Shown here: positions 16,690 through 24,615 of the stretch, piece after piece
How the letters are laid out: every line of letters starts with the position of its first letter
How positions within the stretch are numbered: position 1 is the first letter of the stretch
Source: Nocardia sp. CY41
GTDB taxonomy: Bacteria; Actinomycetota; Actinomycetes; Mycobacteriales; Mycobacteriaceae
Assembly: GCF_009829325.1 (NCBI RefSeq)
Contig: NZ_VUOS01000029.1
Coordinates: forward strand, 42,457 to 106,456
DNA: 64,000 nt
Direction: 5' to 3'
Made by a program: the position numbers and the translations under genes
The notes under the pieces: model-generated
What the model was told of the DNA's origin: nothing
The model's database searches: none
The model's input: the letters and a program-made list of their open reading frames with translations, nothing else

Positions 16690-16705
16690 GGTTGGTAAGG
16701 TTGGG
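16690..16705 (+). promoter_or_regulatory. inverted copy of the 9-bp repeat near the 16725 start
   Basis: GGTTGGTAAGGTTGGG is the reverse complement of almost two ACCAACCTT units and ends 19 bp before the ATG. This fits autoregulation of the Phd-like gene. Confidence 0.6.
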
Positions 16706-16724
16706 ATCTATGCGAGGTATATCC

Positions 16725-17111
16725 ATGAAGGAACTGACCGACCTGGGGTGGGGCACCGTCCTCGATGAAGCTGCCGCCGACGAAGAAGCATTCGCGCTCC
16801 TCGTCCGAGGCAAGCCCCGGGCGGTACTGATGTCGCTGGGCTCCTGGCGCTTGGGGCGCGAGGCGGTCGACGTCCCGGCCTCCGCGATCGAGCGCGTCAC
16901 CTCCCACGACGTCCGCCAGAACCTCGCCAGCTCCCGCGACGCCGCCCGTAGCGGCCGACACATCCTCATCACCCGCTACGCCGGAATCCGCCACGACGCC
17001 GGAACCGACGACCCCACCGAAGACCCCACCGTCGCAGCCGTTCTCGCCCCCTACGACTGGACCACGAAAGCGCTGTCCCTCGGCGACATCGTCACCACCG
17101 GCAACACCTAA
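16725..17111 (+). CDS. Phd/YefM-like antitoxin-type DNA-binding protein
   Basis: 128 residues from the ATG at 16725 (GAGG eight bases upstream). The C-terminal part (VTSHDVRQNLASSRDAARSG, HILITRYAGIRH, VAAVLAPYDW) follows the Phd/YefM pattern. The N-terminal part (FALLVRGKPRAVLMSLGSWR) looks like the second half of another copy, so the protein may carry two related domains. No toxin gene follows. Phd proteins repress their own promoter, and the 16690 repeat overlaps that region, so this may be the binder of the 9-bp repeats (inference). Confidence 0.65.
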   Translation: MKELTDLGWGTVLDEAAADEEAFALLVRGKPRAVLMSLGSWRLGREAVDVPASAIERVTSHDVRQNLASSRDAARSGRHILITRYAGIRHDAGTDDPTEDPTVAAVLAPYDWTTKALSLGDIVTTGNT

Positions 17112-17129
17112 ATTCCGTAACCCCCCGTC

Positions 17130-17162
17130 GGCACGAGGCCGCCCTCACGGCGGCGCCGTGCT
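17130..17162. terminator. imperfect hairpin between convergent genes
   Basis: GCACGAGGCCGCC ... GGCGGCGCCGTGC, a 13-bp stem with two mismatches and loop CTCAC, just after the Phd-like gene and facing the gene that ends at 17261. Plausible bidirectional terminator. Confidence 0.45.
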
Positions 17163-17260
17163 TAATCGTCAGATATGCATGTCTACATATCAACATGTCG
17201 GACATGGAGAAGGTAGATCCGGCTCGAGGGGCGGATCGCCCGTGGCTCAGGGTGTTGACA

Positions 17261-18568
17261 TCACAGTCCTGGATGGTCGGGGCACACGAGGCCTTCGATG
17301 CCGGGGATGGTGCGCCACTTGCGCACGGTCAGCCAGCGGAGCACCAGCGCCGGGACGGTACCGGTGTCGATCAGCTCGGTGGCCCAGTGCCCGACCAGCA
17401 AGGGGCCCGAGTCGTCGCACAGTGCGCAGTCGACATCGGCGATCGTCTCCGTCGGGCGCGGTCGGCAGCGCTGGCAGTGGCGCCGTTCGACCAGTCCGCC
17501 TGGATGTTCGGGGTCGGGCTCCAGCCAGATCACGGCGTTGTCTTGGAGCAAGCGACCTCGTTCTCTGTCGGAAGTTGTTGTGTATCCGCATGTTTCGTTT
17601 CGGCAGACCGCAGGCGTGGTGGGTAGGTTCCGGTGGGCGGTGTGCTTCATCGACCAGGCTGCATCGGTCGTCGACTGACGTTGAGCACGGCGGAACTCGC
17701 GCGCCGGGTTGCTCTCGTCGATGCCGGGGTCCTCCACCTCATGTGTGGCCGAAGAACCGGACGCGCCGCGGTGCGGGGGCGGCGCAGGCGGGAGGACGGT
17801 GGTGGCGGTGAGCTGGTCGGGATCCGAGACCGCCCGTCCGGCGGCCGGGGCGGTCGGCGCGACGACGCGTGATGCGCGCACCGGGCGTGCCCATTCTTCG
17901 GCTACGGCCTCGGCGTCGAAGATGCCGAACGGCACCGCGTCTGCGGTCTGGTCGCTCGGATCTCCTGTGATGTTCGGGTCCGCATCATCGCTCGCCTCGT
18001 CAGCCGGCACCTCGGAGGCCGGATACGGCGCGGGCGTCAGCCACCTCTCGGCCTCAGCGTCCGCGTCGAAGATCCCGAACGGTACTACTTCGCCGAACAC
18101 CTTTTCTGCATTCGCCTCGGCACCCGCGCCAACCCTGTCGGCGACGTCTGCCTCGATCTTGTTTTCGACTGGCGCTTCGGGCAGGAGCTCGACCACCGTG
18201 ACTGGAAGGAGGCGGCGAGACGAGTTCCTGCCGGTCTCCGCCTGGCGGGCGACCCGCTTCGCGTACTGCTGCATCGCCTGTCGCGAGTTCCGCCCGAGCG
18301 CGCGGGCGAGTTGGTCCCACGTCGCGCCGCTGGCCGACGCGGCAGTGAGGAGGTCGTGCTCGATCGTGTCGACGCGATCGCGGTGATCGGCGAGCAACTG
18401 CAGGGCCGCGATTATGTCGGCCGTCGGCACAACCACGTCGGCGCCAACTGCGCGCCGCACACCGCGGACACACTCCCAGATATCGATCCACTTCTCGCGC
18501 AGCTCATCGTCGACATACCGGGCCAGGCGGTCACGCAGCCGCACTTGGTCATCACAATCGAGGCGCAT
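17261..18568 (-). CDS. HTH protein with internal duplication and C-terminal zinc ribbons
   Basis: 435 residues from the ATG at 18568; a TTG at 18577 is in frame. The N-terminal ~115 residues are helical and end in an HTH-like block (ASGATWDQLARALGRNSRQAMQQYAKRV). The low-complexity middle contains VPFGIFDA twice, each followed by an xAxAExW tail. The C-terminal ~120 residues hold Cys sets (CRNETC, CQRC, CALC, CPDH). Two GTCAAC palindromes lie directly upstream. Probably a regulator of the element or its neighbour; no family recognised. Confidence 0.7.
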   Translation of the reverse strand: MRLDCDDQVRLRDRLARYVDDELREKWIDIWECVRGVRRAVGADVVVPTADIIAALQLLADHRDRVDTIEHDLLTAASASGATWDQLARALGRNSRQAMQQYAKRVARQAETGRNSSRRLLPVTVVELLPEAPVENKIEADVADRVGAGAEANAEKVFGEVVPFGIFDADAEAERWLTPAPYPASEVPADEASDDADPNITGDPSDQTADAVPFGIFDAEAVAEEWARPVRASRVVAPTAPAAGRAVSDPDQLTATTVLPPAPPPHRGASGSSATHEVEDPGIDESNPAREFRRAQRQSTTDAAWSMKHTAHRNLPTTPAVCRNETCGYTTTSDRERGRLLQDNAVIWLEPDPEHPGGLVERRHCQRCRPRPTETIADVDCALCDDSGPLLVGHWATELIDTGTVPALVLRWLTVRKWRTIPGIEGLVCPDHPGL

Positions 18569-18572
18569 GTGT

Positions 18573-18617
18573 GTCAACGTATGCGTTGACAGCAGAGTGG
18601 GTCAACGGTCCATTGAC
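18573..18617. promoter_or_regulatory. two GTCAACG inverted repeats
   Basis: GTCAACGTATGCGTTGAC at 18573-18590 is a perfect 7-4-7 palindrome. GTCAACGGTCCATTGAC at 18601-18617 is a second with one arm mismatch. A half site (CGTTGAC) is at about 18674. They lie immediately upstream of the 18568 start, as expected for autoregulation. The rest of the gap to 18824 shows no gene. Confidence 0.65.
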
Positions 18618-18824
18618 GTGTTGATCAGTGGAATTACCTGGACGTTCTGATAGTCGCCGCGATGTCAAAGGATCGTTGACACACCTGGAATGGGCGGGTC
18701 GGCGGCATGAACCGGAGTCCGCGAGGGTACGTCCCGCAGGCTCGAGACGCGCTCACGATGGATCCGCACACCGGCTCTGCCGAAAATGCGGTGCGGGCAT
18801 GTGATGTGGTCACTGTGGACGATG

Positions 18825-19664
18825 TCACGCCGTTCGGGCGTGGATCAGATGCGGCCCTGAGTCGGTTGGGCGGGCATTTGCCGGGACATCATAGGTAGCC
18901 AGCAGCTCTGAAGCAGATCGGTCATCGACGTGGTGATAGCCGTAGGACAGCAGGAGGGCGCGGATTTCATCGGCGGTGAAAAATGTCTTCCATGGTTCAC
19001 CCGCCGCGGCCACCAGGGCGGCGCGATTGTGAAGCTGCGCGCTTGTCGGGTCGCTGGGTGCTGAGGTGAGCGGGTAAAAGTAGTCGAACACCAATTCTGA
19101 CGGGCCCTCCGCGATGTAGCGGAGGGTGTCGTCGACGGATGATCGAGTCAGATAGACCGCAACTCCGAGCCAGATAACCACGGTGCGGCGCGTGCGGTCC
19201 AGGCCTGCTTGCGCCAATGCGGCCGCCAGCGTGGACCGTTCGAAGTCGACCGGTGCGAAGGTAAGCGAGGCGGGGATCGCGATTCCGGCGGCGGCCAGTC
19301 GCTTGCGCTTCCAGTCTTGGGTAGCGGGGTGGTCCACTTCGAAAAACCGCACATGTGTGGTCGTTTGGCGATAGGCAGTGGTGTCCAACCCGGCACCGAG
19401 GATTACCACCTGATCGGTGCCCCCTGCGATAGCAGACCTGACGGTGTCGTCGGCGTAGCGGGACCGTGCGGCGATGAACAGACGTCGTTGACGCACCAGT
19501 TCGCCGGTTTGGCCCTCGTCGAATTCCGCAGAGGCCAGAGCTGATTCGCCAAAAATTCGCGCGGCCAGGGGATCGGTGAAGATCCGGGGCTTGTCAGCCA
19601 CCTGATGGTAGGCCCGTGCGTGCGCTACGAACCTAGCGGTTCTACTCGGTTGCCCGGTCTGCAT
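18825..19664 (-). CDS. class I SAM-dependent methyltransferase (PPM/LCM-type)
   Basis: 279 residues from the ATG at 19664, behind AGAGGGTGAC. Motifs DQVVILGAGLDTTAYR (SAM glycine loop) and FFEVDHPATQDWKRKRL are typical of the leucine carboxyl methyltransferase/TIGR00027 family, abundant in mycobacteria and Nocardia and often linked to secondary metabolism. Starts 5 bp after the P450 stop, so the two are co-transcribed. Probably O-methylates the product of the adjacent oxidases (inference). Substrate unknown. Confidence 0.88.
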   Translation of the reverse strand: MQTGQPSRTARFVAHARAYHQVADKPRIFTDPLAARIFGESALASAEFDEGQTGELVRQRRLFIAARSRYADDTVRSAIAGGTDQVVILGAGLDTTAYRQTTTHVRFFEVDHPATQDWKRKRLAAAGIAIPASLTFAPVDFERSTLAAALAQAGLDRTRRTVVIWLGVAVYLTRSSVDDTLRYIAEGPSELVFDYFYPLTSAPSDPTSAQLHNRAALVAAAGEPWKTFFTADEIRALLLSYGYHHVDDRSASELLATYDVPANARPTDSGPHLIHARTA

Positions 19665-19669
19665 TTGTG

Positions 19670-20935
19670 TCACCCTCTCGTCGGTTGGAAGCCGCGCTGC
19701 TGGGTCGGTTGGGAACCACCTGGCCGATTGGGCACGGTGAACACCACCGGCAGCGCTGTGAGAGCTCGGTGGAAGAAGCCCGTCCGCCAGGTGAGCTGGT
19801 CGGCGGGCACGGCGAGCTTGATATCGGGGGCCAGGTCGAGCAGGTAGTCGATCGCGTCCTGCGCGATCTGGTAGGCCATCGTGCGGGCCGGGCATGCGTG
19901 CGGGCCGGCGCTGAAGGCGAGATGGGACCGGTTGCCGGTGCGGTCGCCCTTGGTGACCGGATCGGCGTTGCAGGCGGCGATGCTGATGACGACGGGCTGG
20001 TTCGCAGGCAGCCAGGTGTTGCCGATCAGCATCGGCTGCCGCGGGTAGGTGGTACAGAAGTTGGCCATCGGCGGGTTGTTGAACAGCACCTCGTCGAGGG
20101 CATCGCGGGTGGACAGGCTTCCGCTGAGCAGGCTGCCGCCGAATCGGTCGTCGGTGAGCATCAGCAGTAGGGTGTTGAGAATCAGGTTGCGGGCGGCTTC
20201 GATGCCCGCCCCGTAGAAGCTCATCACCTGGGCCACGACTTCGCTGTCGCCCAGGTTGTTGCGATGCTCGATCAGCCGGGTAGTCATATCGTCGCCGGGA
20301 CGGGCGCGCTTGAGTCGCACCAGATCGCTCAGCGCAGTGGTGAGCATTTCCATGCCGGGCTCTGACTCAGAGGTGCTGTTGAAGCGTGCGGCCATGCCCG
20401 CGGCAACCCGCTGCCCGATTTCCTCCGGGCAGCCGAGTGCCTGGTTGAGCACGGCGAACACGAGCGGGAACGCATACTCGCTCCCGAGCTCGGCTCGGCC
20501 TGTGGTGATCCAACTCTCGACCAGTGGAGTGGCGAGGATTTCGACGGTGTCGTGCAGTGCGTGCAGGTCGACGTTGTCGATAGCCGCAGCGGATACCTGC
20601 CGAAGGCGGACGTGGTCGTGCCCGTCGGTGTACCGGGCGGCGGGATACCACTCCATCATGGGCCGCAGCGGGGAGTGGTCGGGGACGGTCTGTTGCCAGG
20701 CGCGCGGATCGTGCAGGAAGTGGTCGGGGTCGTTGAGGATGCGCACAGCGGTGGCGTGGTCGAGCACAAGGGTGCCGGGTATGCCGGGCGCCAGCTCGAC
20801 CGGTGCCAGCGCCCCGTACTTGACCCGCATCGCTTCGTACGCCGCGTGCGGGTCGCGGGTGAACGCTTCTGCGTAGAGTGGAAAACGGTCGCCGTCGTCC
20901 GTGTCGACAGGAGACCCCTGGACGGGACAGCTCAA
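19670..20935 (-). CDS. cytochrome P450 lacking the ExxR arginine
   Basis: 421 residues from a TTG with AAGGGG seven bases upstream. The haem-binding segment FSAGPHACPARTMA carries the Cys ligand. The I-helix reads GAGIEAARN, with Ala in place of the usual Thr after Glu. The K-helix reads DEVLFNNPP where ExxR-xxP is expected, so the almost invariant Arg is Phe. A few bacterial P450s, such as the CYP157 type, also lack ExxR. The rest of the fold is intact (HDHVRLRQ, PRQPMLIG). Co-transcribed with the downstream methyltransferase, and divergent from the LuxR regulator. Confidence 0.9.
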   Translation of the reverse strand: MSCPVQGSPVDTDDGDRFPLYAEAFTRDPHAAYEAMRVKYGALAPVELAPGIPGTLVLDHATAVRILNDPDHFLHDPRAWQQTVPDHSPLRPMMEWYPAARYTDGHDHVRLRQVSAAAIDNVDLHALHDTVEILATPLVESWITTGRAELGSEYAFPLVFAVLNQALGCPEEIGQRVAAGMAARFNSTSESEPGMEMLTTALSDLVRLKRARPGDDMTTRLIEHRNNLGDSEVVAQVMSFYGAGIEAARNLILNTLLLMLTDDRFGGSLLSGSLSTRDALDEVLFNNPPMANFCTTYPRQPMLIGNTWLPANQPVVISIAACNADPVTKGDRTGNRSHLAFSAGPHACPARTMAYQIAQDAIDYLLDLAPDIKLAVPADQLTWRTGFFHRALTALPVVFTVPNRPGGSQPTQQRGFQPTRG

Positions 20936-21388
20936 TATAATTCCCCTTTTTAGACAGCGCCTCGGACGCGTACGGGCCTGTATTCGGTCTCGTCGCTCGC
21001 GTGAGCCATTGTTTCGGCAGCAGAACAGGACTGTGCCACACCCATAGACACTGCCGGAATAGGCGACTACTCAAAAAGTACCCATAACAGAAGGATTCGT
21101 TTTCGTGTCGCTTCACAACAGGGTCGACAACCGCTCTACAGTGAAGAACTGAACCCTCAAATGCCGATTGAAAGCCCAGCGTGCTGCGCTTCCGGGCCGT
21201 CAGAACTCCGATAAGACAGAATCGGTCGGCCCGCTTCCAACACCGGCGAGGCAAGCAATACCCATAAGCCGCTACAGGCATGGGTATCTACCCATGAACT
21301 ACCCATGCGCTACCCACTCACGGCGTAGGACGGTGCTGGTGGCAATTGTTCGGATACCGTTTGGCCTCTTTGGGGTTATAGTCACTGT
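20936..21388. promoter_or_regulatory. divergent promoter region of P450 and LuxR regulator
   Basis: A 450-bp region without genes but with several ACCCAT-type motifs: TACCCATAA at 21079, TACCCATAA at about 21259, a palindrome at 21279-21296, and TACCCATG/TACCCACT at about 21299-21320. The segment at about 21055 (GGAATAGGCGACTACTCAA) recurs near 24250 and, inverted, near 24420-24440. The start at 21389 has TATAGT close upstream, suggesting a leaderless transcript. Confidence 0.6.
21279..21296. promoter_or_regulatory. perfect palindrome CATGGGTATCTACCCATG
   Basis: An 8-2-8 inverted repeat in the LuxR/P450 gap. Half sites are scattered on both sides. Candidate binding site of the adjacent LuxR-type regulator. 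Confidence 0.65.
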
Positions 21389-23944
21389 GTGACCAGACCC
21401 GGGGTGGGGAGCGAAGTTCCGGCACAGGGCCAGCAGATCGTCGGACGCGAAGAGGACTTGGCCCTGATCAGCAGTCTGTTGAAGGCCCGATCCGATCGGA
21501 TGATCACCCTGGTGGGCCCGGGGGGCATCGGGAAAAGCCGGCTGGGGGCCGAGGCCGCCCGCGAAGCGCGCGCTCGGGGTGTTCAGGTGCACTGGGTGCG
21601 CCTGGCACGACTGCCCAAGGATGCGGATTACGCGGCAGTGGAGCGGGAAGTCGCGTCGGCGGTGGTCAGAAACGACTACTCCCACCGAGATACGTGGCAA
21701 GCGCTGGTCGACACGCTCGACCAAACCGAGAAGTCCGGTCGCCCTCGGCCCGTTGTCCTCGTGCTGGACAACTGCGAACACGTGCTCAGCGGTCTGCAGC
21801 TGTTGATTCCGGCTCTGCTGGATACGATCCCGGAGCTGATCATCATGGCTACCAGCACCGGACCGACCGGCTGGACCGATGAGCGCCTGGTCCCGGTGCG
21901 CCAACTGCGCGAAGCCGCCGCTGTGACACTGTTCAAGTTGCGCGCCGAGCGCAGCGGCTGTGCGCCGATCGCGCCGGACGAAGAAGCGATGGTGGCCGAG
22001 ATTTGCGCCCATGTCGGCCGCAATCCGCTGTTCATTCAATTGGCGGCTGCCCGGCTGCGACACCAGTCACTGGTGAGCCTGCGTGCCGAGGTCACCGGGC
22101 GGGCAGACGACCGGCGGATGGAGTGGACAGCCGGTCCGAGGGCCGCAGTCGAGGACCGACATCTCGGGATCACCAACGTCATCGCCTGGTCGCATGGACT
22201 GTTGACGGAGCGGGAAAAGCTACTCTGGGAACGAATGTCGGTGTTCGCCGCAGGAGGCGACACCGAAGGCGACACCGCCAGCACCGCGGAGGTAGGGGCG
22301 GACCTCGAGGCGATCGTAGCCATCTGCGGTGACGAGCAGCAGGCCAACGCCGACGAGCAGGTAACGCTGCCCCGCCGCGAGATCAAAATGCTCCTGGAGG
22401 GGCTGGTCGAGAAGTCGCTGGTCACCAACCACATCACCCCCACCACCGTGCGGTACTCGATGGTAGAAAGTCTGCGCCTTTTCGCGCGAGACCGGCTCAC
22501 AGAACGCGGCGCGGACGAGCGGTGTCGCCTATCGCGCCGGCACCTGCACTACTACCGGGACAAGGTCGGCGATGCGGCGCGCCGTTGGTTCAGCCCGGCT
22601 GAGCGCCAACTGCTGGACTGGGCCACCGCGGCGTGGGGCAACATCGTCACTGCGATCGAAACCAGCATCGATTCGGAGGAGGCCGACGCGGGCCTGGAAA
22701 TCTGCATCGGCCTGATCCAACTGCGGCTGCCCTTCTTCTTCGGTTCGATCCGCGAATTCCGGCGGTGGACCGAGCGGTGTCTGGACGCGAGCGCGAAGTT
22801 GACACCGCAGCCGGAAGACCGGCAACTGGCGGCGAAATCCGCACTCGCGTGGATGCTCGTACGGCAGGGACAAAGCGACGACGCAACACGCCTGCTCGCC
22901 GAATGCATCACCGCCTGTGTCCCGGACCCCGGGAACTGGCGGAGCGATCCCGCATCCGTCGAGGGACTGCCCGCCATCCTCGACTTGGCCTTGGGGACGC
23001 TGAGTTTCATGTCCGCCCGAGATCCTTCGGCCGTCGACGTGCTGTTGCGGGCACGTGGAAAGTTCCATGAGGACGGAAACCACGGCGCTGCTGTCCTTGC
23101 TGGCATGTTCGCCGGTTTGGCTGCGGCCACGCTCGACGAGACCGGGAAGCGGGCTTGTGAGATCTCCACCGACACAGTGGAGCGCTCACGGCAATCGAAA
23201 GCGCCGTGGGTGGAATCCTGGGCGTTGCTGGCGTTGGCCGTTACTCGGCTCCGGCATGGGGATCCCGCGGAGGCGGCAGAGATACTGCGCGGCACGCTCG
23301 CGCTGCAAATGGAGGTGGGTGATCAGTGGGGCGCGGCATGGTCGGTCGAGCTGCGATGCTGGGCTCTGGCAGCGATGATCAACGCCGGCACCACCGACCG
23401 TGAGCGGATCGCGACCGAACTTGCCTATCTTGCAGGCGGACTCAAAACGCTCCGGTCCAGACTGGGCGTCGACATCGACGCCATGGGAACCTTCGCGGAC
23501 CAATGCCATGCGGCGATCAAAACCGCCCGGGGAGTACTCGGCGATGTCACCTTCATCGCCCGGATGAACCGAGGCGCCCAACAACTGGACCCGGCCACCC
23601 ACGATGTGCACCTGCTGGCACTGGGTGAACTGAGTCTCGACCCAGACCCCGCGGATTCGAAGTCCGTCACCGATCCGGCAGCGGCGCCCTGGGACAGCCT
23701 GACTAAGGCGGAGAAGGAAGTCGCACGTTTGGTCGCAGCCAATTGGCAAAATGCCAGAATTGCCCGAAGTCTCGACAAGTCGGTGCGCACCGTGGAAAAA
23801 CAGGTAGCGGCCATACTCGACAAATTAGGCGTCTCCTCGCGGAGCCACGTGCACGAATATGTTCCCGCACAGCACAAGCCCCGTCCGGAGCAGGTCGGCA
23901 TGCCGTACGCGGTCAGGCGCCCCAGTGCCCGGCGTTCGAGGTAA
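21389..23944 (+). CDS. large ATPase-LuxR transcriptional regulator
   Basis: 851 residues, GTG start. An N-terminal P-loop (LVGPGGIGKSRL) and Walker B-like VVLVLDNCEHV define an AAA/NB-ARC-type ATPase as in AfsR/LAL-like regulators. The middle is a long helical repeat region. The C-terminal LuxR HTH has LTKAEKEVARLVA and RTVEKQVAAILDKLGVSSRS. Such regulators often act locally on biosynthetic genes. Its location between P450/methyltransferase and FAD monooxygenase, with shared motifs upstream of both, suggests it controls both sides (inference). Confidence 0.92.
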   Translation: MTRPGVGSEVPAQGQQIVGREEDLALISSLLKARSDRMITLVGPGGIGKSRLGAEAAREARARGVQVHWVRLARLPKDADYAAVEREVASAVVRNDYSHRDTWQALVDTLDQTEKSGRPRPVVLVLDNCEHVLSGLQLLIPALLDTIPELIIMATSTGPTGWTDERLVPVRQLREAAAVTLFKLRAERSGCAPIAPDEEAMVAEICAHVGRNPLFIQLAAARLRHQSLVSLRAEVTGRADDRRMEWTAGPRAAVEDRHLGITNVIAWSHGLLTEREKLLWERMSVFAAGGDTEGDTASTAEVGADLEAIVAICGDEQQANADEQVTLPRREIKMLLEGLVEKSLVTNHITPTTVRYSMVESLRLFARDRLTERGADERCRLSRRHLHYYRDKVGDAARRWFSPAERQLLDWATAAWGNIVTAIETSIDSEEADAGLEICIGLIQLRLPFFFGSIREFRRWTERCLDASAKLTPQPEDRQLAAKSALAWMLVRQGQSDDATRLLAECITACVPDPGNWRSDPASVEGLPAILDLALGTLSFMSARDPSAVDVLLRARGKFHEDGNHGAAVLAGMFAGLAAATLDETGKRACEISTDTVERSRQSKAPWVESWALLALAVTRLRHGDPAEAAEILRGTLALQMEVGDQWGAAWSVELRCWALAAMINAGTTDRERIATELAYLAGGLKTLRSRLGVDIDAMGTFADQCHAAIKTARGVLGDVTFIARMNRGAQQLDPATHDVHLLALGELSLDPDPADSKSVTDPAAAPWDSLTKAEKEVARLVAANWQNARIARSLDKSVRTVEKQVAAILDKLGVSSRSHVHEYVPAQHKPRPEQVGMPYAVRRPSARRSR

Positions 23945-24615
23945 CAGTCCGGGCCCCTCGGCGCGCATCTACTCACTCTGGTGACGCCCCGCGGGGGCTT
24001 CGTGCACATCGCGAGGCTCGATGGCCTGTGCGCCCTGCTTCGGCGCTCGACCTGGCGCCGATAAATTCCCCTGACGCCGTCGATCATCTGCGTGCAGCCG
24101 CAGTTGCAGTTCTGGCCCGGGGATTACGCCGTCGTTTGTTGGCCGATCTGCAGATCCAGATCAGATTTCGTGCCGTCGCTGGGTTCGTGGCGGACAAATA
24201 TGTCTTCATCGCCACGAAGTTGGCATCAGCAGGTAGGGCCGGTTCCACCGACTACTCAATATACCCATGCGCGATAGCTGCCCGACCGCGGCGGTTGCGG
24301 CCTGCCGCCGTGATGCACGAATTTTGGGCACTTTGACCGTCCTGTCCGCGACCTAAAAGGCCAGGTTGATGGGGTGATACATGCGGGATGGGTGGATCGT
24401 GGGTGGGTGGCTTTTGGGTAGCGCTTGGGTATTCGCCTATTCCGAATCGATCGGGACTATGTGACAGTCGTGTCCTCACGGCAAGACCATATCCAGCAGG
24501 AAATTCGCAATCAGGATGATGTAGTACGGGCTTTTCACTTTCGACGATCTGATGAACCTCCGAACCGGTTGCTCACCGCATCTCCGGTAGTCCGGCATGG
24601 CACGAAGGAATTTCC
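23945..24615 (+). promoter_or_regulatory. intergenic region upstream of FAD monooxygenase
   Basis: 670 bp with no convincing gene. It contains CGACTACTCAA followed by TACCCATG (24249-24269) and, inverted, CATTCGGAATAGGCGAATACCCAAGCGCTACCCA-like sequence around 24407-24440 (given by position), matching the motifs at 21055-21320. Probably carries the regulated promoter of the 24616 gene. Confidence 0.55.
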
